Of a DNA stretch of 64,000 nt, positions 55,040-64,000 are shown piece after piece. The stretch covers positions 348,501 to 412,500 of the forward strand of contig NZ_CP063120.1 in NCBI RefSeq assembly GCF_014931395.1, given 5' to 3'. How positions within the stretch are numbered: position 1 is the first letter of the stretch; the number at the start of each line of letters is the position of its first letter. Under the pieces are notes generated by a model. That model did not search any database and was not told the DNA's origin. It worked only from the letters and a program-made list of their open reading frames with translations. The DNA comes from Haemophilus parainfluenzae. GTDB lineage: Bacteria; Pseudomonadota; Gammaproteobacteria; Enterobacterales; Pasteurellaceae. The translations under genes were made by a program, and so were the position numbers.

Positions 55040-55369
55040 TTAATGCCCTGTTTGAGAAAACAAGTTAATCACTAAAACACCACTGATAATCAACACCATA
55101 CCTATCAGCCCTGCGGTATCAATTTTCTGACCAAATGCGAAATATGCCACAATAGCGGTCAGAACAATACCAACGCCCGACCAAATGGCGTAAACCAAGC
55201 CCACGGAAAGAGTTCGGAAAACAATGGAGACAAAATAAAACGAAATGGCATATAGCGCTAATGAACCAACGGTGGGTAAAAGTTTGGTAAAGCCATCACT
55301 GACTTTTAATAAATTCGTTGCCACGATTTCAAGGCAAATAGAGATAGCGAGTAATGTCCAAGGATTCAT
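55040..55369 (-). CDS. emrE: Small multidrug resistance exporter (EmrE-like)
   Basis: Four-helix proton-coupled exporter of cationic drugs, working as an antiparallel dimer. 109 residues from MNPWTLLAISICLEIVATNL, with the essential Glu of helix 1 at about residue 14. GLVYAIWSGVGIVLTAI matches the SMR signature, and the ending LVINLFSQTGH is similar to E. coli EmrE. The upstream TTG frame adds three residues. The ribosome-binding site is weak. Confidence 0.88.
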   Translation of the reverse strand: MNPWTLLAISICLEIVATNLLKVSDGFTKLLPTVGSLALYAISFYFVSIVFRTLSVGLVYAIWSGVGIVLTAIVAYFAFGQKIDTAGLIGMVLIISGVLVINLFSQTGH

Positions 55370-55407
55370 ATCAATCAAACAGTAAAGTAGAAAGACACTA
55401 TTCTACC

Positions 55408-56553
55408 TTAAGCGGCGGATGGATGTAATCGAATTTGACGAGCCATGGCTTGCATATAAGGCGCCGTTTGCTCAAAGAAATAACGGTAAGAGACACATAA
55501 ATAATTATGTGGATTAGGTTCATTTTCGAGAGAAACAAAACGATGTTTCGGGCAACCACCATAACAGAGTTTGCGAAACTCGCAACGCCGACAAAGTGCG
55601 GTCAATTTTTGTGATTTTTCTAAACCGAATTGCTGCTGTTTAGTAGAAAGCACAATCTCCGTTAAAGGTTGCTGAGTTAAATTGCCCACCTTATATTCGG
55701 GATACACAAAATGATCGCAAGCATACACATCGCCATTGGCTTCTGTGACAAGAGATTGCCCACAAGTGGGTTGGTGAACGCAAGTTGTAGAAGGATAACC
55801 AAGCCATTGCCCAAGCAGATTATCAAACTGTGACACATAAATTTTTCCTACATCATGCTCATACCATTCATGAAAGACATCCACGAGAAATTGCCCATAG
55901 CCTTCTGATGGTACCGAGAAATCGGTTACTGATTGAGTTTGGGCATGACGTTCAACGATAGGAATAAACTGCATATAAGCCGAACCAAGCTGTTTGAGCG
56001 CTAAATAGGTTTCTCTTCCTTTTTGCCAATTTTGATCGTTAATGACGGTTAAGGTGTTAAATTCCACGCCATATTCTTGTAGCAGATTTAACGCTTTGAC
56101 GACTTTTTCAAAAGTGGGATTACCGTTACCCGAAATACGATAACGATTATGCACAGCACTTAAACCGTCAATAGAAAGCCCAATGAGAAAATGATGTTGT
56201 TTGAAAAATGCAGCCCATTGCTGATTAAGGGCAATACCATTGGTTTGAAAGGCGTTTGTAATCTGTTTGCCTTGAGCAAATTCCTGCTGATATTCAACGG
56301 CTTGTTTATAAAAATCTAAGCCTAAGAGAGTGGGCTCCCCCCCTTGCCAAGCAAATTCAACCACATTACCAGCATGAGATTGGATATAGTTTTTGACGTA
56401 ATGTTTTAAGGTGTCTTTCGACATAAAAGGCGCATGTTGCCCAAACTGTTCTGATTTCTCCAAATAGAAGCAATATTCACACTGAATGTTACAGTGAAAA
56501 CTGCTTGGTTTCGCCATTAAGTGAAAATGAGCTTGTGGTGGAAAAACAGACAT
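55408..56553 (-). CDS. Anaerobic sulfatase maturase (radical SAM)
   Basis: Converts the active-site Cys or Ser of a sulfatase to formylglycine without oxygen. The radical SAM cluster CNIQCEYC gives Cys21, Cys25 and Cys28. C-terminal SPASM cysteines occur in CGQSLVTEANGDVYACDHF and CRRCEFRKLCYGGC. 381 residues, the usual length. Start 56553 follows AAGGATGG. It lies in an operon with a Cys-type sulfatase, its natural substrate. Haemophilus uptake signals occur inside the gene. Confidence 0.93.
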   Translation of the reverse strand: MSVFPPQAHFHLMAKPSSFHCNIQCEYCFYLEKSEQFGQHAPFMSKDTLKHYVKNYIQSHAGNVVEFAWQGGEPTLLGLDFYKQAVEYQQEFAQGKQITNAFQTNGIALNQQWAAFFKQHHFLIGLSIDGLSAVHNRYRISGNGNPTFEKVVKALNLLQEYGVEFNTLTVINDQNWQKGRETYLALKQLGSAYMQFIPIVERHAQTQSVTDFSVPSEGYGQFLVDVFHEWYEHDVGKIYVSQFDNLLGQWLGYPSTTCVHQPTCGQSLVTEANGDVYACDHFVYPEYKVGNLTQQPLTEIVLSTKQQQFGLEKSQKLTALCRRCEFRKLCYGGCPKHRFVSLENEPNPHNYLCVSYRYFFEQTAPYMQAMARQIRLHPSAA

Positions 56554-56574
56554 CAACCATCCTTTGTTACAACA

Positions 56575-57162
56575 TTATTTATGACCTGATATTCGATCAA
56601 ATGCCCCGTTTTGTTTGAGTTCTTTCGCAATGCGAATGGCGGTTTCGGTTTCACAGCCAGCATATTCCGCAATTTCGCGATACGTCCAATTATAATCAGG
56701 AAAGTTTTGTTTGAGGAAATATAAACTATCCATCACACGATCTAAAGTGCGTAAATAGGCACTTTTTGCTAAACGCTCTTCAGCTTCGCGTAGTTCATCT
56801 GCCAAGATCTGCAATAAACATTGGCTCATCACCGTATTATGCGTAAAAAACTCGCTCACTACATTGGGCTTGATGCGAGTAATTTCTGCATCAATTAAAA
56901 CTTTCGCATTGCAATGATAGTGTTTATCCGTCATGGAAAATAAGGTTCGGAAACCAAAATAATCGCCTTTGGAATATAACCGTACCAAGCTTTCCTTACC
57001 ATTTTCAAGGGTATGAAATAAGCCAATCAAGCCTGCTTGCACATAATAAAACTCATGTGCCGCCTCACCTTGTTGATACAAGAAGGAGCCTTTCGGCAAG
57101 TGATGTAACTCGGTGAGCTGACAATGCGATAACTCAGTAGGCTTGATTGAGCAATTTTCCAT
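56575..57162 (-). CDS. CRP/FNR-family regulator of the sulfatase locus
   Basis: 195-residue regulator with an N-terminal cyclic-nucleotide-binding-type beta roll (LPKGSFLYQQGEAAHEFYYVQAG; YSKGDYFGFRTLF) and a C-terminal winged helix (YREIAEYAGCETETAIRIAKEL). The cysteines do not match the FNR iron-sulfur pattern, and the ligand cannot be read from sequence. It is encoded within the sulfatase operon between the sulfatase and its maturase, so it most likely controls that operon. Distinct from global CRP. Confidence 0.82.
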   Translation of the reverse strand: MENCSIKPTELSHCQLTELHHLPKGSFLYQQGEAAHEFYYVQAGLIGLFHTLENGKESLVRLYSKGDYFGFRTLFSMTDKHYHCNAKVLIDAEITRIKPNVVSEFFTHNTVMSQCLLQILADELREAEERLAKSAYLRTLDRVMDSLYFLKQNFPDYNWTYREIAEYAGCETETAIRIAKELKQNGAFDRISGHK

Positions 57163-57200
57163 AAACGTCCTTAAAAGTGCGGTCAGTTTTTTCTTTGTTT

Positions 57201-58646
57201 TTATACTTCGTGAATAATCCGATATACCCAGTTTTCTAGCGGATCATTTAAACGTTTCATTTCTTGACGCATTTCTTCTAGCATTTCTTTTTTGATAGCT
57301 TCATATTCTGGCTTATAGAACAAATTATGCATTTCAGCCGGATCATTTTTTACATCATAAAGCTCGCAAATGTCCGAAGCATTAAACACTAATTTATAGT
57401 CTTTACGGTGCCACATGCGTTGTTCAAAATAAACGAAATGCCCTGCTAACTGTGCCAATATCCCTTTGCGTTGATTATCTTGATGTTGACGAACAATCGG
57501 CAAAATACTTTCCCCTTCAAAGGCAGAAGGAATCGGCTGATTAGCCAAATCATAAACAGTAGAGGTTAAATCATGCAAATAGACGAGGTTATCATCTTGT
57601 TGATTAACACGATTTGAATTCGGGTCTTTGATAATCATCGGAATGTTGTAAGTGGTATCAAACATGAACTCCCCTTTCTCAATCATTCGATGAGCGCCCA
57701 TCGCATCCCCATGGTCAGCGGTTGCCACAATAAAAGTGCGGTCATAAATACCGTTGTTTTCTAAAAAAGTAAACAACTCGCCAATTGCATCATCAATCAA
57801 GGTGATATAACCCCAGAATTTTGTGATCACTTCTTTCCAATGATCTTCACTCGCTTCCCACATCCCCCACATTTTAGAGATGGTACGATAGTGTCCTGGT
57901 TTACCTTCTAGTGGCTTAAAGAAGCTTTCATCTAGTACCACATCTTCTTTTCGATACATGGAATAATACGGTTCTGGCACAATACAAGGCGTATGCGGTC
58001 CCCAGAAATTAATCCATGTAAAGAACGGTTTATTTTCAGCAAGTGATTCACTAATATAGCTTTTCGCTTCATCAATGATGAAATACGGGATGGTTTGTTC
58101 TTTTGTGCCTGAAAGCAAACCGCAAAGTTCTTGTACACGTAAATGAGGGTTATCACCGAAATAAGCATGGCTCACTTCAGGAATTTCATAGCCTTTTTCA
58201 TCTAACCATTCTTTATAACGATTGGAATGTGTCGGCGGTTGGTTGAACACTAAATTTTTATACACACCACTGCCCGGATAACCATAGCCGTCAAAGTTAT
58301 GCCCTTTGATACCATAATCTTCCGGTACGGATTTTGTACCCACGTGCCATTTCCCCACAACATAGGTGTTATAGCCGTCTAGTTTACCGATATTCGGTGC
58401 AGCTTCGCTCACTTCACCTGTACCGCCTTTTTCACCATTACGAATGATGCCATGGGTAGATGGCATTAAACCGGTAAAGAGTGAAGTCCGTGCGGGCCCA
58501 CAAACGGAAGCGGGCGTAAAAGCATTATTAAAACGTACGCCATCTTTCGCTAGACGGTCAATATTCGGGGTTTTAACGATCTGGTGACCATAAGCCCCCA
58601 ACATATCTTTACGCACTTGGTCGAGTAAAATATAGATAATGTTCAT
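57201..58646 (-). CDS. Arylsulfatase-family sulfatase (YidJ-like)
   Basis: Hydrolyses a sulfate ester, perhaps on mucin or glycosaminoglycan sugars. The formylglycine motif is CGPAR with Cys49, to be modified by the anaerobic maturase encoded downstream. Metal-binding ILLDQVRKDMLG near the start and TADHGDAMGAHRM near residue 290 are characteristic. Start 58646 follows AAGGAT; no signal peptide is seen, so it appears cytoplasmic, acting on imported sulfated compounds. 481 residues, like E. coli YidJ (497). Confidence 0.9.
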   Translation of the reverse strand: MNIIYILLDQVRKDMLGAYGHQIVKTPNIDRLAKDGVRFNNAFTPASVCGPARTSLFTGLMPSTHGIIRNGEKGGTGEVSEAAPNIGKLDGYNTYVVGKWHVGTKSVPEDYGIKGHNFDGYGYPGSGVYKNLVFNQPPTHSNRYKEWLDEKGYEIPEVSHAYFGDNPHLRVQELCGLLSGTKEQTIPYFIIDEAKSYISESLAENKPFFTWINFWGPHTPCIVPEPYYSMYRKEDVVLDESFFKPLEGKPGHYRTISKMWGMWEASEDHWKEVITKFWGYITLIDDAIGELFTFLENNGIYDRTFIVATADHGDAMGAHRMIEKGEFMFDTTYNIPMIIKDPNSNRVNQQDDNLVYLHDLTSTVYDLANQPIPSAFEGESILPIVRQHQDNQRKGILAQLAGHFVYFEQRMWHRKDYKLVFNASDICELYDVKNDPAEMHNLFYKPEYEAIKKEMLEEMRQEMKRLNDPLENWVYRIIHEV

Positions 58647-58695
58647 ACACAATCCTTATCTATTTTAAGGGCGTACGTGATGTACGCCCGACTGC

Positions 58696-60408
58696 TTAAT
58701 GTTGGTTAGAAAGATGTAATTGATGTTCTGTTTTTTCATTTTTTGGTCTAAAGACAATCAACACAATGAGTTGTAACACCGCATACACTTCCAACACTAA
58801 CATTGGATTGCCATCTGGAGAAGCAAGACCAACAGGTGATAAGAAAGTATAAAGCGCGATTAAACCAAGAATCAATGAAACAGACGTCACTTTAATGTAT
58901 TTCCAATTGGTTAAGTCTACATCGCCTTTATTGATGGTATTTTCCACATAAGGCTCACGTTTTAAGAATTGACCTAAAATCAACATCAAGACAACATCAA
59001 ATACGAATAATCCGCCCATGACATACACGAAATTGATTTTCACCTTGAACACCCAAACAATACTGAAATAAAGTACCACGTGTACAAGTAAGGCTATACG
59101 TGCAGCCAAGCCAGAAACTGTTTTATTAAATAAACCCACAGCAAATAACGCCACAATTGGAATATTCACAAAACCAGCAAAGCGTTTAGTGATTAAGAAA
59201 ATACCATCTGTACCGAACATCAAAAGCGGGCCAATAATCATGGTCACAATCGCCATAATGGTAGAGACTTTTTTCGCATAGACGATCAATTCTTGATCGG
59301 TACGTTGTTTTTTACTGATAGATGGTAGTAAGTCTTTACAATAAATCGTCGCTGCAGAGTTTAAGAATGAGTTAAAGGTACTTAAAATTGCGCCGAAAAG
59401 TGCAGCAATAAAGAAGCCTTGTAATGCAGTCGGCATCACTTTATTAACCAACAATGGATAAGAGGTATCAATTGGATTTAAGCCTTCGCCTAGAATATGG
59501 AAACTCAATAAACCCGGTAAATTAAGAATAATCGGTAATGTGAGTAAGAAAAGCGCTGCAATTAAAATCCCTTTTTGACCCGATGCTAAATCCTTCGCTC
59601 CTAAACAACGTTGTACGATAGCCTGGTTCGTTGTCCAATAGAAGAAGTGAACAACCATAATACCGGTAAAAATTGTTGGCCAAGGGGTAGAGTCGGTTGA
59701 ACTACCAATAGCGTTCCATTTTTCAACGTGGGTGGTAGTGATGATATTCAACCCTTCTGAAATACTGCCATTACCTAAATAAAGTAACGCAAATACAGGT
59801 ACAAGCAAAGCACCAATCACTAAGATCACGGCATTGATGGTATCGGAAACCGCTACCGCTTTTAACCCGCCAAAAATCGCATAAATCGCACCGACTACAC
59901 CGATAGCAATCACGGTATAAACAATTGCTTGAGCGTAGCTTAATCCAAAGATCGTTTCTAGATTGAAGATTTTGTTAAAGGCAATTGCCCCAGTATAAAG
60001 TGCGGTCGGAATAACGATTAAAAGATAGAAGACTAAGAATAACCCTGACATAATCAAACGAGTTTGACGGTCAAAGCGATTTTCAAAGAATTCAGGAATG
60101 GTGGTATAACCGTTACGCAAATATTTCGGCAACATATAAAGCGCCAAGAAACAAAGCGGAATCACAGTTGGCACTGTCCACGCAATAATAGAAAAGTTGT
60201 TTTGATAAGAATTGGCATTCACCCCAATCAATTGCTCAGTAGAAAGTGAAGTTAACACCATTGAGCAACCAATCACAATACCGCTTAATCCTCGTCCCGC
60301 TAAGAAATAACCTTTCGAGGTGGTTAAATCATCGTTTTTAGTACGTAGCCATGAAATATAGGCCACTAAAGCCGTTACGATGAGGAAACTCAAAACCGTT
60401 AATAGCAT
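58696..60408 (-). CDS. Sodium:solute symporter (YidK-like)
   Basis: Inner-membrane SSS-family transporter with about 13-14 helices. Features are [48 protein letters not shown] and the [17 protein letters not shown] region ([15 protein letters not shown]) that mark the SGLT/YidK branch. Start 60408 follows a strong AAGGAGGAG. 570 residues against 571 in E. coli YidK, where it is also next to a sulfatase (yidJ). It probably imports the sulfated sugar. Confidence 0.88.
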   Translation of the reverse strand: MLLTVLSFLIVTALVAYISWLRTKNDDLTTSKGYFLAGRGLSGIVIGCSMVLTSLSTEQLIGVNANSYQNNFSIIAWTVPTVIPLCFLALYMLPKYLRNGYTTIPEFFENRFDRQTRLIMSGLFLVFYLLIVIPTALYTGAIAFNKIFNLETIFGLSYAQAIVYTVIAIGVVGAIYAIFGGLKAVAVSDTINAVILVIGALLVPVFALLYLGNGSISEGLNIITTTHVEKWNAIGSSTDSTPWPTIFTGIMVVHFFYWTTNQAIVQRCLGAKDLASGQKGILIAALFLLTLPIILNLPGLLSFHILGEGLNPIDTSYPLLVNKVMPTALQGFFIAALFGAILSTFNSFLNSAATIYCKDLLPSISKKQRTDQELIVYAKKVSTIMAIVTMIIGPLLMFGTDGIFLITKRFAGFVNIPIVALFAVGLFNKTVSGLAARIALLVHVVLYFSIVWVFKVKINFVYVMGGLFVFDVVLMLILGQFLKREPYVENTINKGDVDLTNWKYIKVTSVSLILGLIALYTFLSPVGLASPDGNPMLVLEVYAVLQLIVLIVFRPKNEKTEHQLHLSNQH

Positions 60409-60475
60409 ACGCTCCTCCTTGTAGAAGCCAATATTAAATTCCATTTATAGACTACTGCTCAGTTTGTAAAGAGCA

Positions 60476-60491
60476 TATGATAATTGTCATA
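60476..60491. promoter_or_regulatory. CRP-like palindrome 1 in the sulfatase promoter
   Basis: TATGATAATTGTCATA is a TATGA-N6-TCATA dyad, differing from TGTGA-N6-TCACA by one base per half. It is centred about 75 bp before the symporter start; a TATAAA (minus strand, 60444-60449) may be its -10. Confidence 0.5.
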
Positions 60492-60498
60492 GTGATTA

Positions 60499-60514
60499 TG
60501 TGAGAGGGATCACA
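60499..60514. promoter_or_regulatory. CRP site 2 (perfect half-sites)
   Basis: TGTGAGAGGGATCACA matches the TGTGA-N6-TCACA consensus in all ten core positions. It is centred 23 bp from site 1 and 48 bp from site 3. Confidence 0.75.
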
Positions 60515-60546
60515 AAATCGAAATAAAGTCTGTTTTTATCGACAAT

Positions 60547-60562
60547 TATGAGCAAGATCATA
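60547..60562. promoter_or_regulatory. CRP-like palindrome 3 upstream of the TSUP gene
   Basis: TATGAGCAAGATCATA is another TATGA-N6-TCATA dyad. Its centre lies 32 bp before the centre of an AATAAT -10-like hexamer (60584-60589), the spacing of a class II CRP promoter for the TSUP gene. Confidence 0.55.
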
Positions 60563-60621
60563 AATTATTTATCGCTCTATAAGAATAATAACGCCGTACT
60601 CCCACACAAAAGGAGTTTGAA

Positions 60622-61416
60622 ATGAGCTTACAGTTAATTCTTATTTTGATTTTATGTGGTGTCATGACGAATATCATGTCGGCCATCTTTGGTATTGGTG
60701 GCGGTGTATTGATGGTGCCTATTCTCTACACTTTATTCCCACAATTTCCTCTACAAATGATTGCCGCGACATCATTGACGATTGTCATGGGATCATCCTT
60801 TATTAACTTGATTTATTTCTACAAACAAAAAGTATCAATTAATTACAAAGCGATGCTCATTTGGTCTGTTGGCATGATTATTGGTGTGCAGCTAGGATTT
60901 GAATTAAGTTTTTACGTGCCAGATATTGCCATTATCAGCGTGTTTGTTATCACACTTTCACTATTAGCGATTCGTACTATTTTTAGTAAAGAAAGTGCAA
61001 CGAGCCAGCAAACGACAACAGATGAAACCATAAAAGGAATGGGCCTTTCAACCTTTGGAGGATTTATTGCCGGTATGACGGGTATTGGAGGAGGCTCTAT
61101 CATGGCGCCTTTAATTGGTCAGCTAAAATCCGTTAAAGCCCATCAAATTGCTCCTTATACCAATGCAATGATGTTTATTGGTGGGTTAGGCAGTCTTTAT
61201 GGCTATCTTTCAAAAAACTCACCTCATCACTTTGGTTGGCAAATCGGTTACGTAAATTTTTCGATCGTGATTATTGTCGTACTCAGTGCTTTTGTGACCG
61301 GATTTTTATCGATGAAAATTCGAGGTAAATTATCACCGCAATTAGTCAAAAAACTATTAGGCATTATTTTATTGGTGATCAGTGCCTATATGTTACTTAT
61401 CCATGCTATAAAATAA
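60622..61416 (+). CDS. TSUP (TauE/SafE) family sulfite/sulfoacetate exporter
   Basis: Eight-to-nine helix membrane protein of 264 residues with the TSUP repeat seen twice: FGIGGGVLMVPILYTLFP (residues about 23-40) and MTGIGGGSIMAPLIG (about 153). Family members move sulfite, sulfoacetate or related sulfonates. It is divergent from the sulfatase operon over three CRP-like sites. Export of sulfate or sulfite released by the sulfatase is a reasonable inference. A strong AAGGAG ribosome-binding site precedes the ATG. Confidence 0.85.
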   Translation: MSLQLILILILCGVMTNIMSAIFGIGGGVLMVPILYTLFPQFPLQMIAATSLTIVMGSSFINLIYFYKQKVSINYKAMLIWSVGMIIGVQLGFELSFYVPDIAIISVFVITLSLLAIRTIFSKESATSQQTTTDETIKGMGLSTFGGFIAGMTGIGGGSIMAPLIGQLKSVKAHQIAPYTNAMMFIGGLGSLYGYLSKNSPHHFGWQIGYVNFSIVIIVVLSAFVTGFLSMKIRGKLSPQLVKKLLGIILLVISAYMLLIHAIK

Positions 61417-61450
61417 AAAATGGCAGAGAAAATGCGCTCTGCCATTTGAA
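61412..61450 (-). terminator. Terminator between the TSUP gene and mazG
   Basis: AAATGGCAGAG (61418-61428) pairs with CTCTGCCATTT (61437-61447). The A-run on the left gives a T-run for mazG; it begins at the TSUP stop. Confidence 0.8.
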
Positions 61451-62239
61451 TTATCTTTCTTCTCTTTTCACTTCATCCCACAGAATATCCATTTCGATTA
61501 AAGAAAGATCTTTAACTGATGAACCTCGTTCCAATGCTTTTTCTTCTACTTTACGAAAACGTTGTTCAAATTTATTATTCGCCTTACGCAAAGCCTCTTC
61601 TGCATTGCATTTGAGATGACGAGATAAATTAACCGTTGCGAAAAATAAATCCCCGATTTCCTCTTCTATTTTTTCTTGATTGCGAGGAGTTTGATTGATT
61701 TCATCCCGAACTTCTTGCAATTCTTCTTCAACTTTTGCTAATACATGTTCAACATCATCCCAATCAAATCCAATCTTTGAACACTGTTTTTGCATTTTTT
61801 GTGCTCTTAACAATGCAGGAAAAGCATTCGGAATATCATCTAAAATAGAACGTTTTTCTTGAACTGATTTCTCTTGTGCTTTGATACTATTCCAACGAGC
61901 TAATGCTTCTTCTTCATTTCCAGCTGTTGCATCACCAAATACATGAGGATGACGACGAACAATCTTTTTAGAAATATCATTAAGAACATCATCAAATGTG
62001 AAATAACCATCTTCAGAAGCAAGCTGACTAAAAAATACAACCTGTAATAAAAGATCGCCAAGCTCTTCTCTTAAATTAACAATATCTTTCTTTTGGATGG
62101 CATCAATGACTTCATAAGTTTCTTCGGTTAAACAAGGAATCATGGAGTCATAATTTTGTTTAAGATCCCAAGGACAACCGCCGTTAGGGTTACGTAATTG
62201 TGCAATTAATTGAATAAAATCTTGAATGGAGTAATGCAT
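61451..62239 (-). CDS. mazG: Nucleoside triphosphate pyrophosphohydrolase MazG
   Basis: Cleaves (d)NTPs to monophosphates and pyrophosphate, limiting aberrant nucleotides. Two MazG domains with EExxE/ExxD-type metal motifs: [23 protein letters not shown] and [13 protein letters not shown] in the first, [18 protein letters not shown] in the second. 262 residues, matching E. coli (263). It lies downstream of the rRNA-tRNA block on the same strand but is separated from tRNA-Trp by 98 bp. Confidence 0.95.
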   Translation of the reverse strand: MHYSIQDFIQLIAQLRNPNGGCPWDLKQNYDSMIPCLTEETYEVIDAIQKKDIVNLREELGDLLLQVVFFSQLASEDGYFTFDDVLNDISKKIVRRHPHVFGDATAGNEEEALARWNSIKAQEKSVQEKRSILDDIPNAFPALLRAQKMQKQCSKIGFDWDDVEHVLAKVEEELQEVRDEINQTPRNQEKIEEEIGDLFFATVNLSRHLKCNAEEALRKANNKFEQRFRKVEEKALERGSSVKDLSLIEMDILWDEVKREER

Positions 62240-62337
62240 AAGAATATCTCTGAAATACTAAAAGTACGATTAGTATAAAACGAATAGTAAAATAGACAAT
62301 ATTCTTAAAAAATTAAAGATAATTTGATATGAAATAA

Positions 62338-62413
62338 TGGCAGGGGCGGAGAGGCTCGAACTCCCAACACCCGGTTTTGGAGACCGGTGCTCTACCAATT
62401 GAACTACGCCCCT
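62338..62413 (-). tRNA. tRNA-Trp (CCA anticodon)
   Basis: 76 nt from AGGGGCG to CCCCTGCCA on the minus strand with encoded CCA end. The anticodon loop reads CTCCAAA, giving CCA. The T-loop GTTCGAGCC and the acceptor stem AGGGGCG/CGCCCCT pair fully. Confidence 0.97.
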
Positions 62414-62428
62414 ATTGGTATTAAGAAT

Positions 62429-62505
62429 TGGCGGAATGGACGGGACTCGAACCCGCGACCCCCTGCGTGACAGGCAGGTATTCTAACCAGCTGAACTACC
62501 ACTCC
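62429..62505 (-). tRNA. tRNA-Asp (GTC anticodon)
   Basis: 77 nt from GGAGTGG to CATTCCGCCA on the minus strand with encoded CCA. The anticodon loop CTGTCAC gives GTC. It lies 15 bp before tRNA-Trp and directly after the distal 5S gene, as in other Pasteurellaceae rrn operons. Confidence 0.97.
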
Positions 62506-62522
62506 GCTAAATGAGGTATAAT

Positions 62523-62634
62523 TGGCAGTGACCTACTCTCACATGGGGAAGCCCCACACTACCATCGGCGTAACAATGTTTCACTTCTGAGTTCGATATG
62601 GATTCAGGTGGGACCATTGCACTGTTGCTGCCAA
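62523..62634 (-). rRNA. rrf: 5S ribosomal RNA, distal divergent copy
   Basis: About 112 nt in which the core TCCCACCTGA, CGAACTCAGAAGTGAAAC and GCCGATGGTAGTGTGGGG blocks match 5S rRNA. Ends TTGGCAG and CTGCCAA pair as helix I. It differs from the proximal copy at many scattered positions, including several paired ones such as AATGG/CCATT. Boundaries are approximate by a few bases. Confidence 0.88.
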
Positions 62635-62686
62635 AATTTTTATTTTGTTAATTTACTCTAAAAATAAACTAACAAAATAAAAAGTA

Positions 62687-62801
62687 CCTGGCGGTGTCCT
62701 ACTCTCACATGGGGAAGCCCCACACTACCATCGGCGCATCGGCGTTTCACTTCTGAGTTCGGTATGGGGTCAGGTGGGACCACCGCTCTATCGCCGCCAG
62801 G
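62687..62801 (-). rRNA. rrf: 5S ribosomal RNA, proximal copy
   Basis: About 115 nt with helix I CCTGGCGG/CCGCCAGG and the conserved 5S core, close to the E. coli sequence. It follows the 23S end by about 140 bp and precedes the distal copy by 52 bp. Boundaries are approximate. Confidence 0.93.
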
Positions 62802-62943
62802 ATTATTCCTTTAATAACTTTTCTCTACTCTGCTCTCACTATCTCTAGTGCTCACAACCAAACAAGCTGATTCAACTTCAAAACTTTCTCTTTCTTCTCT
62901 GAGTTTCTTCGTCTTACCCAACACCCAAAACCCTTGAGCGTTG

Positions 62944-64000
<1,057 letters not shown>

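Noticed and set aside
56575..57162. FNR oxygen sensor
   Set aside because: The cysteine spacing does not match the FNR iron-sulfur cluster.

Overview
The window comes from a Pasteurellaceae chromosome, most likely Haemophilus parainfluenzae or a close relative. The H. influenzae-type uptake signal AAGTGCGGT/ACCGCACTT recurs in genes and as inverted pairs in terminators. The housekeeping proteins (UvrA, SSB, PckA, HldD, WaaF, Hsp33, MazG) and the rRNA-tRNA block also look Haemophilus-like. The species call is inference; the family call is firm.

Layout: 1-4.7 kb holds emrB (5' end cut by the window edge), uvrA and ssb, with a LexA-box candidate between the divergent uvrA and ssb. 4.7-6.8 kb is a two-gene periplasmic copper-defence operon (multicopper oxidase plus DUF411 protein) behind a MerR-type promoter with a 19-bp spacer. 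6.8-8.2 kb is AT-rich, with gene remnants and a secreted orphan. A formate/nitrite channel follows at 8.4-9.2 kb.

9.4-19.5 kb is the accessory region. It carries an orphan Tli4-like immunity lipoprotein, a glutathione transferase, a broken LysR gene, an AAA/DUF4143 ATPase, a Thoeris anti-phage system (ThsA = SIR2 + SLOG, followed by two different TIR-type ThsB genes), a LysR/mdaB pair, a broken aldo-keto reductase, a thioredoxin, a rhodanese and a DUF4189 protein. It is dotted with the Neisseria uptake sequence GCCGTCTGAA, including three perfect inverted pairs used as terminators. This points to intergeneric transfer from Neisseriaceae.

19.6-34.6 kb returns to typical Pasteurellaceae content: ydbH-ynbE, a YdcZ transporter, manXYZ with a CRP-like site, an MBL hydrolase, an AhpD-like protein, periplasmic msrAB with a TlpA thioredoxin, an EamA transporter, and a tightly coupled FecBCDE-type iron transporter behind a Fur-like box.

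34.7-40.6 kb is pgaABCD (poly-N-acetylglucosamine biofilm matrix). It is followed by pckA, an iron-regulated esterase, hslO and an OmpP2-like porin. 45.8-50.3 kb is a lipooligosaccharide inner-core heptose block (waaC, waaF, hldD) with an EamA transporter and a YcxB-like protein between. 50.4-55.4 kb holds a thioredoxin, deoC, gph, rpe, a 5'-nucleotidase and an EmrE-like exporter.

55.4-61.4 kb is a sulfatase-utilisation locus: a YidK-like sodium symporter, a YidJ-like sulfatase with a Cys-type formylglycine motif, a CRP/FNR-family regulator and an anaerobic sulfatase maturase. A TSUP (TauE/SafE) exporter is divergent, and the shared promoter carries three CRP-like palindromes. The window ends with mazG, tRNA-Trp, tRNA-Asp, two non-identical 5S rRNA genes in tandem and the 3' part of a 23S rRNA gene, all on the minus strand.
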